Shown piece after piece: positions 1 through 7,186 of a DNA stretch of 21,540 bases (positions are counted from its first letter, which is position 1; every line of letters begins with the position of its first letter). The stretch is taken from the IMG/VR virus record IMGVR_UViG_3300046458_000168, positions 1-21,540 of that record, one strand, 5' to 3'. The notes beneath the pieces are model-generated. The model saw only the letters and a program-made list of their open reading frames with translations, did no database searches and was not told the DNA's origin. Both the position numbers and the translations under genes were made by a program. This DNA comes from a virus.

Positions 1-1011
1 CTAGGGTGTGGACGTTATGTGGACGTTCTGTCCACCGCTTTCACCCTTTAATGGGTTGAGCAAAATCGCATCCTGCAGGTACTGCGGAGCGAAGTGCGCA
101 TAGACCATTGTCTGTGCAATTTTCGTGTGACCCAGAATCCGCTGTAGTGTAATGATGTTGCCTCCGTTAATCATAAAGTGCGTTGCAAAAGAGTGTCGCA
201 GCGCGTGCGTTGCTTGCCCGGCGGGTAAGTCAGGTTTAACCGCTTTGAGGATTTTCCTGAATACTTTATAGCTAGCATCAGGAAACAGAAATCCTCGCGT
301 ATTACCGACAATGTAAGCCGTAACTTCTTCGGAGATCGGAACCGTGCGCGGGGTGTTGGTTTTCGTCTTCACGAAAGTCACCCGGTTATGAATCACGTTC
401 TCCGCTTTCAGTCGCGCTGCTTCGCCCCATCTCGCACCGGTGCTCAAGCACAAAACCGCGATCTTGCGATTTCCACCCGATAGCGCCGCCAGAAGTGCGT
501 CAATCTCATCAAGAGTGAGATAGCCCGTTTCGGCAGTCTGCTCTTTCAGTTTTTTAAACCCTCTGAACGGATGCTCACCGTTATACAGCTCTGACTCAAT
601 CAGGGTGGTGAACATACCGCCCAGCGTGATGAGGTCCCGGTTTATGGTGGTTGGCTTAATGCCATCACCCCGTCGCTGTGCGCAATACTGCGTTATCAGA
701 CTTTTGGTGATCTGAAAGGCACATGGGTTGCCGGTCATCTTTTCAAATCGCTCAATTTTATTGAGATACGATTGGCCGTGTTCCTCATGCTGACCTTTTA
801 GTTTCCACCACAACTCTTTCAGTTCGGACAGATGGCGTTTGTCCGTTGGTTTTGAAAGCCATTCCTTTGAGTGATGGTTATATTGAGTATGCTTTTCAAA
901 AGCCATCGCCTCGCTTTTCTTGTCGAACTTCCGACGGATGCGTTTTCCGTTACGCCCGGTCGGTCTAATGTCCACTTCATATCGACCATCATCGAGCTTT
1001 TTAATAGACAT
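1..1011 (-). CDS. int: P2-type tyrosine recombinase integrase
   Basis: Site-specific recombinase that inserts the phage into the host chromosome and, with Cox, excises it. The 336-residue protein is close to P2 Int from its first residues (MSIKKLDDGRYEVDIRP) to its end. The tyrosine-recombinase catalytic set is visible: R194 in TGARWGEAAR, H269 and R272 in HALRHSFATH, H295 in LGH and nucleophile Y304 in MVYAH; a lysine of the KTKT segment (215-219) probably completes it. The N-terminal part is the arm-binding and core-binding region. The frame is open for 11 more codons upstream, but the start at 1011 is chosen because it matches P2 Int and has a good ribosome site (GGGAGG) just before it. 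The stop codon is the first three bases of the window. As in P2, int is followed by C on the same strand and probably shares the Pc transcript. Confidence 0.96.
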   Translation of the reverse strand: MSIKKLDDGRYEVDIRPTGRNGKRIRRKFDKKSEAMAFEKHTQYNHHSKEWLSKPTDKRHLSELKELWWKLKGQHEEHGQSYLNKIERFEKMTGNPCAFQITKSLITQYCAQRRGDGIKPTTINRDLITLGGMFTTLIESELYNGEHPFRGFKKLKEQTAETGYLTLDEIDALLAALSGGNRKIAVLCLSTGARWGEAARLKAENVIHNRVTFVKTKTNTPRTVPISEEVTAYIVGNTRGFLFPDASYKVFRKILKAVKPDLPAGQATHALRHSFATHFMINGGNIITLQRILGHTKIAQTMVYAHFAPQYLQDAILLNPLKGESGGQNVHITSTP

Positions 1012-1107
1012 AAAGCCTCCCGATGATGTTACTGCGTACTTCAATATCCTGATTTAAATAACAAAAACTCACTCTGCATTGACTGCACAAATAAGCGCCG
1101 TAAATGG

Positions 1108-1404
1108 TTAGCCAGTTTTCTGGTCTGAGTGGGGTGACGTTGTTGTCTGCTGCCCAAAGTGCGCGAGAGCCGGTGCAATTTGCCCAGCTTCAGGTGATAT
1201 CGTCTCTGTCATGAACCACATAGTGTATTTTTTGAACTGAGGATGGTTCAAAATCTTCATTACTGCTTGTATGCCCATATCTTTTACTCCCTTCTCATAA
1301 CTCGAAAGAGAGCTATACGGAACTCCAGTTAAGTCACTGAATTCTTTTCTATTCATACGTTCCGACTCGCGCATGATGGCCAGTTTCTCGTTGACGGGTA
1401 TCAT
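1108..1404 (-). CDS. C: P2-type immunity repressor C
   Basis: Small repressor that keeps the prophage silent by blocking the early promoter in front of cox. The product is 98 residues (P2 C is 99). It has a helix-turn-helix in the first half (about residues 16-40, LTGVPYSSLSSYEKG) and a conserved tail (residues 76-98, from GQIAPALAHF to TSPHSDQKTG) that is nearly the same as in P2 C. The recognition-helix region differs from P2 (SSLSSYEKGVKD), so immunity specificity may differ. The start at 1404 is chosen because MIPVNEK aligns with the P2 N-terminus; an upstream in-frame start at 1491 would run through the switch region. This is a P2-type C, not the larger CI of phage 186. Confidence 0.93.
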   Translation of the reverse strand: MIPVNEKLAIMRESERMNRKEFSDLTGVPYSSLSSYEKGVKDMGIQAVMKILNHPQFKKYTMWFMTETISPEAGQIAPALAHFGQQTTTSPHSDQKTG

Positions 1405-1423
1405 CGTAATTAACACTCCACTA

Positions 1424-1452
1424 TTGATAGAAAAACGATAACGGAGTAATCT
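1424..1452 (+). promoter_or_regulatory. Candidate early promoter Pe (toward cox)
   Basis: TTGATA at 1424-1429 and TAATCT at 1447-1452 with 17 bases between them give a plausible sigma-70 promoter reading right, start near 1459, about 80 bases before cox. The -35 is strong and the -10 keeps the key T, A and final T. An 8-base inverted repeat (1436-1443 and 1459-1466) flanks the -10, a suitable place for repressor C. Position and orientation match P2 Pe; the exact boxes are an inference. Confidence 0.5.
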
Positions 1453-1466
1453 TCGTTTCGTTATCG
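1436..1466. repeat. 8-bp inverted repeat, candidate C operator
   Basis: CGATAACG at 1436-1443 and its perfect reverse complement CGTTATCG at 1459-1466, 23 bases start to start (about two helical turns). The arms bracket the -10 of the candidate early promoter. A dimeric HTH repressor such as C could bind both arms and block Pe. No other perfect repeat of this length was seen around Pe. Confidence 0.45.
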
Positions 1467-1487
1467 CAGATTTATGGCTCCAATATC

Positions 1488-1517
1488 GCAATTAAAAGCC
1501 ATTAGGAGCAATTAAAA
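1488..1517. repeat. 10-bp direct repeat at the C promoter, candidate Cox or C site
   Basis: GCAATTAAAA occurs at 1488-1497 and 1508-1517, exactly 20 bases apart (two helical turns, same face). The second copy overlaps the -10 of the candidate Pc promoter. P2 Cox binds directly repeated boxes related to TTAAAGNCA near Pc; the stretch ATTAAAAGCCA beginning at 1491 resembles this. The likely role is Cox repression of Pc, by analogy with P2. Confidence 0.4.
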
Positions 1518-1539
1518 CACTAACGAGGAATAGTCACAA
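1511..1539 (-). promoter_or_regulatory. Candidate lysogenic promoter Pc (toward C and int)
   Basis: Read on the minus strand, TTGTGA (1539-1534) is followed after 17 bases by TTTAAT (1516-1511), five of six matches to the -10 consensus. Transcription would start near 1504 and reach C at 1404 with a leader of about 100 bases. With Pe starting near 1459, the two promoters face each other and their transcripts overlap, which is the known P2 arrangement. Confidence 0.45.
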
Positions 1540-1815
1540 ATGAATAGGGTTATTGAGAGTGCGAGCGACGCCGTCCCTTATCAGGAATTCGCGCGTCTTA
1601 TTGGTAAAACCCCAGCAGCCGTGAAAGGCATGATTGAGAAGGGAAAGCTGCCAGTGGTTGAGATGACAGATCCGCAGTCGACCAGTGGGAGAGCAGGAGA
1701 GTATTGGGTCTACCTGCCAGCATGGAACAAAGGAATGAAGATGGCTTATGACAGTCGTCCGAAAGAAATTCGTGACGGTTGGCTGATGTGGCTCGGATTA
1801 GGAGAGCCAGCATGA
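1540..1815 (+). CDS. cox: Cox: excisionase and repressor of Pc
   Basis: Cox of P2 directs excision with Int and represses the C promoter, committing the phage to lytic growth. The product is 91 residues, the same as P2 Cox, and shares its conserved blocks: VPYQEFARLIGKT near residues 12-24 (the start of the winged-helix DNA-binding part), GKLPVVEMTDPQS (35-47), SGRAGEYWVYLPAWNKG (49-65), and the nearly identical end RDGWLMWLGLGEP. A ribosome site GAGGAA sits 9 bases before the ATG. It is the first gene of the early operon, and its TGA overlaps the ATG of the next gene. Confidence 0.95.
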   Translation: MNRVIESASDAVPYQEFARLIGKTPAAVKGMIEKGKLPVVEMTDPQSTSGRAGEYWVYLPAWNKGMKMAYDSRPKEIRDGWLMWLGLGEPA

Positions 1816-1985
1816 AAAACGAACCTCGATGCATTGCTCAGCTACTGCGTAGAGAAAGCCCTAATCGGATTAACTTCACCATCACACACGGGCGCGGTCG
1901 CAAAGGCATCATCATTCGTACCCGTAAGCCTGGTTTTATCGAGAAGCTTCGCCACCTGGTCAAAAAGAGAGGGCTGTGGTTATGA
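1812..1985 (+). CDS. Small basic early protein at the P2 orf78 position, possibly Fil-like
   Basis: A 57-residue basic protein between cox and B, the slot of P2 orf78. The ATG at 1812 overlaps the cox stop (ATGA), and its own stop overlaps the B start in the same way, so the three are probably translationally coupled. The pattern IAQLLRRESP followed by HGRGRKGIII resembles small P2-family early proteins annotated as Fil (DUF2724), which in phage 186 interferes with host cell division. That family call is tentative, from remembered motif shape only. An in-frame ATG at 1779 lies inside cox and is less likely. Confidence 0.7.
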   Translation: MKNEPRCIAQLLRRESPNRINFTITHGRGRKGIIIRTRKPGFIEKLRHLVKKRGLWL

Positions 1986-2482
1986 CCGTTATGACTCTTG
2001 AAGTGATCCAGAAACAACCGACTGCGCTTCGTGGCTTGGTCTGTAAGTACCTGGCTCAACCTCGCTGGCAAGATACCTGCGATTTTTACAATCAGATGAT
2101 GGAGCGGGAACGACTCACCGTTTGTTTTCACGCTCAGTTAAAGCAACGTCACTCAGTCATGCGGTTGGAGGAAATGGACGAAGCAGATCGCGAGCGTCTC
2201 GTCTGTGCGCTTGATGAATTGAGATTTGCCTTTAGCCGGTTTCGCCAGCATGGCGCAACTAAGGCGACCTTCATTAGCCGCCTCACAGTAAGCCAAAGGC
2301 GATCGCTCTTTCTTCATGCCGGGCTTACAGAGCAGGAATTCAGTATGCCGCACTGGCGATTAAATGATGAAGACTGCTACTGGCGTGACAAGCTTTTCCG
2401 CGCGCTGCGAGAACTGTTTAGCCTTTTTGAATACGCACCAACCATCTTAACCTCGGTAAAACCTGAGCAGTATTTACATTAA
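1982..2482 (+). CDS. B: Replication protein B (helicase-loading type)
   Basis: P2 B is needed for phage DNA replication and interacts with the host helicase DnaB, acting as its loader for lagging-strand synthesis. This product is 166 residues, the P2 length. It keeps the P2 blocks PRWQDTCDFYNQMMERERLT (about 28-47), VCFHAQLKQRHS and the C-terminal end YWRDKLFRALRELFSLFEYA through TSVKPEQYLH. The start at 1982 (MTVMTL) matches P2 and overlaps the previous stop; a GTG two codons upstream is possible but less likely. Confidence 0.92.
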   Translation: MTVMTLEVIQKQPTALRGLVCKYLAQPRWQDTCDFYNQMMERERLTVCFHAQLKQRHSVMRLEEMDEADRERLVCALDELRFAFSRFRQHGATKATFISRLTVSQRRSLFLHAGLTEQEFSMPHWRLNDEDCYWRDKLFRALRELFSLFEYAPTILTSVKPEQYLH

Positions 2483-2548
2483 TTAGTCTGGATTCGTTTT
2501 ATTACGCACCTTACAGCGTGGGAACTCCTTTTGTCTGGAGATAAGCAA

Positions 2549-2758
2549 ATGCAAAAACAAAATACAGCGCAGCGGGGCATGTTTTCAGCACTTCTGGCGC
2601 AGGCCGTAAGAGAAGCCCAGCGCGATACGGCAACTCGGATTTCGTCACACTTTGATGGGCTTATCGCTCATATCAGTAAATCTGAGCTAAACCGCACCGA
2701 GATTATCGAGCTTCTGGGGCAAGAGTCCGTGAAGTTGCACAACTCAATTTCAGTCTGA
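2549..2758 (+). CDS. DUF2732 family small early phage protein
   Basis: A 69-residue, probably alpha-helical protein of unknown function in the P2 orf80-83 interval. The patterns [15 protein letters not shown] and [25 protein letters not shown] look like the DUF2732 family found at this place in P2-like phages (family call from memory). The ATG at 2549 is preferred to the upstream TTG at 2531 because a GGAG ribosome site at 2537-2540 is correctly spaced for it. It lies 66 bases after B and 31 before the next gene, inside the early operon. Other P2 small genes of this interval are absent, which is common among relatives. Confidence 0.8.
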   Translation: MQKQNTAQRGMFSALLAQAVREAQRDTATRISSHFDGLIAHISKSELNRTEIIELLGQESVKLHNSISV

Positions 2759-2789
2759 GTTGGCTATTAACTTTTAACAGGAAGCAAAA

Positions 2790-3065
2790 ATGAGCATCCG
2801 TATCGAGATAAATCACCAGTACGTCATTACCAGCGACCGCTATCAGTTTATTTTGCAGGAAAAGAAAACTGCTACCTCTGGAAAGAACGAAGGAAAGGAA
2901 TGGCTGGATGTTGTGGGTTACTACCCAACTATTCCTAAGCTCGTCTCAGGTCTTGCCTTGCATGACCTTTTAACGGGAAACGCAACTCGTTTCTCAGCGC
3001 TTGAAAATCAGATTGAGCGCATAGCGAAGCAATGTCTGGATGCCTTCACTTCAAATGGCCGTTGA
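2790..3065 (+). CDS. DUF5405 family early phage protein
   Basis: A 91-residue protein of unknown function. The sequence MSIRIEI..YVITSD.YQFIL.EKK followed by GKEWL.VVGYYP and LVSGL..HDLLTG is the pattern I recognise from proteins annotated DUF5405 just upstream of gene A in P2-like phages. An AGGA ribosome site precedes the ATG. Its last 11 bases overlap the start of A, so A translation is probably coupled to it. No catalytic motif, signal peptide or membrane segment is visible. Confidence 0.82.
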   Translation: MSIRIEINHQYVITSDRYQFILQEKKTATSGKNEGKEWLDVVGYYPTIPKLVSGLALHDLLTGNATRFSALENQIERIAKQCLDAFTSNGR

Positions 3066-5142
3066 ACCTCGGGGGCGTATTGCCCCCTCGCCACCGCCTC
3101 CGTTCTCGAAACACACCGATGATACATTCGTCGGTGCTTACCCCTGGAATGCACCACGCTCTGCAATTGGCCGTGACAGACCCCTTACACGTGGCGAATT
3201 CCGTCAGGTGCAAGGCGTTTTAGGCAAAGTTAATCGCCTGCCATATGTTTTAAAAACGTTGTTTAACTCCCGGTATGACTTCATCCGTCGTACTAAAAGC
3301 CCACTTCATGGTTTCTATTTCCTCAAGAACACCGTAGAGCAAAGGGTGGGGCCGCGTCTTGAGCGGGTGAATCAGCTAAACGGAATGAACGAGACGGCAT
3401 CGCTTCTCTTCATGAGCGAGCGTGAAAGCTATTCACGTTTAGCGGGTATGAGTGACAAGGCACTCAAAAAATTTGCCGCCCGTATCGCATCGCAGCTCTA
3501 TGTCGCTTACGAGGAACTTAGCGACGCATGGGCAGATGCTCACGGCGGTAAAGAGACCCTTTTCACAGATGAAGCGCAGGCGCACTTATATGGTCACGTT
3601 GCCGGTGCAGCTCGCGCATTCAACATCACCCCGATGTTCTGGAAGAAATACCGCAAAGGACAAATCACGATCCGCCAGGCATTTTCCGCTATCGCTCGTC
3701 TGATTAACGATGAATGGTGGATTAACCAGTTTAAGGCGCAGCGTATGCGCTGGCACGAGGCCTTGCTGATTGCTGCCGGAGAGGTGAACAAAGACCGCTC
3801 CCCATACGCCAGCAAAACGGCGATCCGCGACGTTCATTCTCGCCGCCTGTCTAATCTCGAATACCTCAAATCATGCGAGCTGGAAAACAAAGTAACCGGC
3901 GAACGCATCGATCTCATCAGCAAAGTCATGGGCAGTATTTCAAACCCCGAAATTCGTCGTATGGAACTGATGAACACTATCGCCGGGATTGAGCGCTATG
4001 CGGCCGGTCAGGGTGACGTCGGGATGTTTATCACTATCACCACGCCATCGAAGTATCACCCGACGCGTCAGGTTGGAAAGGGCGATAAAAAAACAGTGCA
4101 ACTCAATCACGGATGGAATGAAACCGCCTTTACGCCTAAGGATGGACAGCGATATTTGTGCCGCATCTGGAGCCTGATGCGCACAGCTTTTAAAGATAAC
4201 GATCTGCATGTCTACGGAATGCGCGTTGTTGAGCCGCATCATGACGGAACACCACACTGGCACATGATGCTATTTTGCAAACCAGAGCAGCGCAAACAGA
4301 TCACAGAAATCATGCGCCGGTATGCCTTAAAAGAAGACGGCGATGAAAAGGGTGCAGCAGCACAGCGCTTTGAAGCGAAGCACCTCAATCAAGGTGGAGC
4401 AGCCGGTTACATCGCAAAATACATTGCGAAGAATATCGACGGTTACGCGCTCGATGGTCAGGTCGATCACGACACCGGCAAGCCTCTCGCCGATACAGCC
4501 GCAGCTGTAACCGCATGGGCTTCTACGTGGCGAATCCCGCAATTCAAATCGATTGGCCTGCCGACGATGGGCGCATATCGCGAGCTGCGCAAACTGCCTC
4601 GTGGGGTGAGCATTGCTGATGAATTCGATGAGCGTGTCGAGGCGACAAGAGCTGCAGCTGATGAAGGTGGGTTTGACCTGTATATCGCAGCGCAGGGTGG
4701 GGCGAATGTTCCACGTGATAGCCAGACCGTCCGTGTGGCTCGTAACGTGACTGACGAGGTCAACGCCTACGAAGAGGATATAGAGAGAGTCGTGGGCATC
4801 TACGCCCCGCACTTGGGCTCTGAGCTGGTACGTGTTACCCGTACAGCCGACTGGCGCATCGTTCCAAAGCTCTTGGCCGTTGAGCCTTTGACTTTAAAAA
4901 GCGGCATTGCCGCGCCTCGGAGTCCTGTCAATAACTGTGGAAAGCTCACTGGCGATGGCGATCCAGTTATGACAGCTACACCGACTGAGCAAGCCGCAGC
5001 GGTGTTAAATCTGATTGATAGAGGGGTCATCGGCTGCGATGAGCCCGACGTTATGAGGATGCTCTGGGCTGCCTCAAAAGACGGCGAGCCTTCCAAAAAC
5101 CGTCAGCAAAGAAATGCGGCTCCGCTCAAACTAGGGGAATGA
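3055..5142 (+). CDS. A: Replication initiator A: HUH rolling-circle endonuclease, short C-terminus
   Basis: A nicks one strand at ori and starts rolling-circle replication by covalent attachment to the 5' end. The product is 695 residues. The metal-binding HUH motif is H401-W-H403 in DGTPHWHMMLF, and the catalytic tyrosine pair is Y452 and Y456 in AGYIAKYIAKNIDGY, spaced exactly as Y450/Y454 of P2 A. The N-terminal two-fifths and the NHGWNE...QRYLCRIW region are close to P2. The start at 3055 (MAVEPRG) matches P2 (MAVKASG) and overlaps DUF5405; an ATG at 3040 is in frame but unsupported. The C-terminus stops at RQQRNAAPLKLGE, where P2 A (about 760 residues) continues for about 65 more residues. 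The break coincides with the AT-rich cargo. The catalytic region is intact, so function is probably kept. Confidence 0.95.
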   Translation: MAVEPRGRIAPSPPPPFSKHTDDTFVGAYPWNAPRSAIGRDRPLTRGEFRQVQGVLGKVNRLPYVLKTLFNSRYDFIRRTKSPLHGFYFLKNTVEQRVGPRLERVNQLNGMNETASLLFMSERESYSRLAGMSDKALKKFAARIASQLYVAYEELSDAWADAHGGKETLFTDEAQAHLYGHVAGAARAFNITPMFWKKYRKGQITIRQAFSAIARLINDEWWINQFKAQRMRWHEALLIAAGEVNKDRSPYASKTAIRDVHSRRLSNLEYLKSCELENKVTGERIDLISKVMGSISNPEIRRMELMNTIAGIERYAAGQGDVGMFITITTPSKYHPTRQVGKGDKKTVQLNHGWNETAFTPKDGQRYLCRIWSLMRTAFKDNDLHVYGMRVVEPHHDGTPHWHMMLFCKPEQRKQITEIMRRYALKEDGDEKGAAAQRFEAKHLNQGGAAGYIAKYIAKNIDGYALDGQVDHDTGKPLADTAAAVTAWASTWRIPQFKSIGLPTMGAYRELRKLPRGVSIADEFDERVEATRAAADEGGFDLYIAAQGGANVPRDSQTVRVARNVTDEVNAYEEDIERVVGIYAPHLGSELVRVTRTADWRIVPKLLAVEPLTLKSGIAAPRSPVNNCGKLTGDGDPVMTATPTEQAAAVLNLIDRGVIGCDEPDVMRMLWAASKDGEPSKNRQQRNAAPLKLGE
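4912..4931 (+). other. ori: P2-type replication origin (A nick site) inside gene A
   Basis: The run GCGCCTCGGAGTCCTGTCAA is, as I remember it, the same as the region cut by P2 A protein, which also lies inside the A gene. Here it encodes the conserved AAPRSPVN segment. A cis-acting initiator that nicks within its own gene is characteristic of P2. The identity rests on memory of the P2 sequence. Confidence 0.72.
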
Positions 5143-5240
5143 TTATTTAGTAATCTTACAATAAAATTGAGTCTATTGATCAATGAATTGGGAGTACTTA
5201 CATTAGTAGTTATTGTCTATTAGACATAGCCTGATGAATA

Positions 5241-5263
5241 AAGCGGTAGATTTCCTACCGCTT
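5241..5263. terminator. Bidirectional hairpin between A and the HEPN gene
   Basis: AAGCGGTAG (5241-5249) pairs perfectly with CTACCGCTT (5255-5263) around a 5-base loop. It sits between two convergent gene ends (A stop at 5142 and HEPN stop at 5270) and lies 6 bases past the HEPN stop. There is a partial T-run on the plus side and a weak one on the minus side. It probably ends both transcripts and isolates the cargo from the early operon. Confidence 0.75.
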
Positions 5264-5269
5264 CAGATT

Positions 5270-6055
5270 TTAGTTATGACATAACTCTGAGCAAATAATT
5301 AAAAGAAAAGAAAGTTGCAATATCATAGCCTTATCTTTAAGTTCGATTAAGGTATTGATATCAATGACATTATTAAAATCATTTCCATGGGCGATTGTGT
5401 GTCGCTTCATATTTAAATCATCAAGAAAGGTTTGCCATAATGTTCGACCTTTGTATTTTTTCGATTCTGTCCCATAGGGTTCTTTGCCCACTTGATAAGG
5501 AAAATTGATAACCATTCTTTTTATTTTTTTTGATGCTATTGGGAGGATTCTTTTAATTCTTGGGGATGTCATTGAGAAAACCTCATCGAATAAAGAACCA
5601 TTTAAATTTTTGAATATGTCTGAAACTCCAAAACGAGATGCTATTGATTCAAGAGTATCAGGTTTTGGATTTCTGTTTTTATTAAAGGTAAATGCTTCAT
5701 GAGTGATTTTAAAGTCACTAGATCTTTCTAAATCTGAGATGAGAGTTTTTATTCTCTCATGATAATTGGGAAAAGCAGTTTCATCAAAACCTAAGTGTCT
5801 TTTGCAATAAGTTATCTTTACTGCGTTTGGCAAGTTTTTAAACTCAACCGATGAATAATCACTAATTATATTTTTTGCAGCACCTTTAATGAACCCTTCC
5901 ATATGAGCAACTATGAGAATAGTTATTGAACGACAAAGAACATTGTATAGTTCAGTATTAGATGTTTCTACTCTGATAGCTTCTTGAGCTAGTATGTCAA
6001 TTTCTTTCCATTGAAGATCTACAGTATTTAGATAATCTGCAATGAACGTTGCCAT
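5270..6055 (-). CDS. HEPN-domain protein (MAE_28990/MAE_18760-like), putative RNase of a defence pair
   Basis: A 261-residue, AT-rich protein. The C-terminal part carries RHTIAHGND (R218, H223), the R-x4-H signature of HEPN ribonucleases, with helices on both sides. Near the N-terminus, ITILIVAHMEGFIKGAAKN (about 44-62) matches the helix typical of MAE_28990/MAE_18760-type HEPN proteins (H-x-E-G-F-x-K). Members of the HEPN group cut RNA in toxin-antitoxin, Abi and CRISPR systems, so this is the likely effector. Its ATG shares one base with the stop of the DUF262 gene (TAATG), so the two are almost certainly co-translated. The location, where P2 carries tin and old, suggests phage exclusion. 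The family is fairly sure from motifs; the function is inferred. Alternatively it could be a non-catalytic HEPN partner. Confidence 0.82.
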   Translation of the reverse strand: MATFIADYLNTVDLQWKEIDILAQEAIRVETSNTELYNVLCRSITILIVAHMEGFIKGAAKNIISDYSSVEFKNLPNAVKITYCKRHLGFDETAFPNYHERIKTLISDLERSSDFKITHEAFTFNKNRNPKPDTLESIASRFGVSDIFKNLNGSLFDEVFSMTSPRIKRILPIASKKIKRMVINFPYQVGKEPYGTESKKYKGRTLWQTFLDDLNMKRHTIAHGNDFNNVIDINTLIELKDKAMILQLSFLLIICSELCHN

Positions 6056-7137
6056 TAGAAAGCTCCCTTTGCTTTAGCAATCCTTGTGTTTAGCTTGGCA
6101 ACATCATTTACGCTACCTTCACAGGCAGAGAAAAATTCTGGGTCACTAAACATGTCGATAATCATATCTTCACTTACTGGTTTGTCTTTAAGGATGCTAA
6201 TTATGAATAAATGAGTTATAGCATCAAAAACTGCAGCATTAAAGTCAGACATTTTTTTAACCGTTTTACCGGTAACTCTGTACTTTGCAAATGGGATAGA
6301 TATATTGGATGCCCCAATCTTTCTAAATGTGTGAACGAATAAACGCTCCATCTTTTTTAGTGATTCATCATCTAGATCATTGAAATTACTCATTTTTGTT
6401 GTTAGGAATTGTTTGAATTTTCCTTTATAATCATCATGGCCATTTTTGAAATTAATCGCAAAAAAACGTAGGACTAATTCTTCGTCTTCCATTTTTTTCA
6501 CCCTTTTACTTTCAGGTGCTAATTTACAGGCTGTGAGAAAGTCATTATTGCAAACTAGTTTTTTTACCAAGTCTTTAAATGGTCCACGACAGGTGGCATT
6601 TCTCAGTTCTTGAGACTCTAATTTAACTGACCCTGAATTAAGGCGTTCAAAAATATCATATTTGACTTGAGGATCCACTGTGGAGTCGATTCGTAGGCAG
6701 CGAATGCTCCTTTCCTCTAATCGGCGAATCAAAAATGAAGGTAAATCCTTGTAAAAGGAACCATTTAATTTATCTAAAACCTCAAGTCCTTCCAATTGAT
6801 ATTCATTCTGAAAGAAATTATAAATGGCCGTAAGTCGTTGCTGTCCATCGATTACTGAAAATCGAGATGATTCAGTATCCACTTCAACATCCACATCAAC
6901 GTCCTGCGAGATATAAATAAATGGAATAGGGATGTTTAATATCAAGCTTTCAATAAGTCGAGATGAGTTCTCATTGCTCCAGCGATGTTTTCTCTGATAT
7001 TCGGGGTTGAGTTTAATAACATTTTTTTGTATTTTTTTGACAAGTGTTTCCAAGTCGTACTCTATAGTTTGAGTTTTTACAGTACGTTCTTTAGCTATTT
7101 GTTGAAGCTCATCAAGATTATGCTTGAGAGTAACCAT
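6055..7137 (-). CDS. DUF262 (GmrSD N-terminal/ParB-like) protein, first gene of the cargo operon
   Basis: A 360-residue protein with the clear DUF262 motif series: LNPEYQRKHRWS (43-54), the NIPIPFIYI block (68-76), VIDGQQRLTAIYNF (95-108) with the ParB-like DGQQR nucleotide-binding core, and FERLNSGSVKLESQELRNA (163-181). DUF262 domains occur in modification-dependent restriction enzymes (GmrS/BrxU type), where they bind and hydrolyse nucleotides. Here the usual C-terminal DUF1524 HNH nuclease is absent: after about residue 230 no H-N-H motif is visible. The next gene encodes a HEPN protein, so the nuclease activity may be supplied in trans. A TAAGGA ribosome site precedes the ATG. Composition is strongly AT-rich beside the GC-rich backbone, a sign of separate acquisition. 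Role as sensor or regulator is an inference. Confidence 0.88.
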   Translation of the reverse strand: MVTLKHNLDELQQIAKERTVKTQTIEYDLETLVKKIQKNVIKLNPEYQRKHRWSNENSSRLIESLILNIPIPFIYISQDVDVDVEVDTESSRFSVIDGQQRLTAIYNFFQNEYQLEGLEVLDKLNGSFYKDLPSFLIRRLEERSIRCLRIDSTVDPQVKYDIFERLNSGSVKLESQELRNATCRGPFKDLVKKLVCNNDFLTACKLAPESKRVKKMEDEELVLRFFAINFKNGHDDYKGKFKQFLTTKMSNFNDLDDESLKKMERLFVHTFRKIGASNISIPFAKYRVTGKTVKKMSDFNAAVFDAITHLFIISILKDKPVSEDMIIDMFSDPEFFSACEGSVNDVAKLNTRIAKAKGAF

Positions 7138-7186
7138 TTGGATTCCTTACTTTTGCCTAAAGGTTTAAGAGTGCTGATAATTAGAC

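Noticed and set aside
1-60. attL/attP core
   Set aside because: In P2 the attachment site lies beyond the 3' end of int, and int ends at the first base of the window, so the site cannot be seen.
1405-1491. Longer C protein starting at 1491
   Set aside because: It would add 29 residues with no match to P2 C and would cover the promoter/operator region; the start at 1404 aligns with P2.
3040-3054. Earlier ATG for gene A at 3040
   Set aside because: The ATG at 3055 aligns with the P2 A start (MAV) and the added residues lie within DUF5405 coding sequence.
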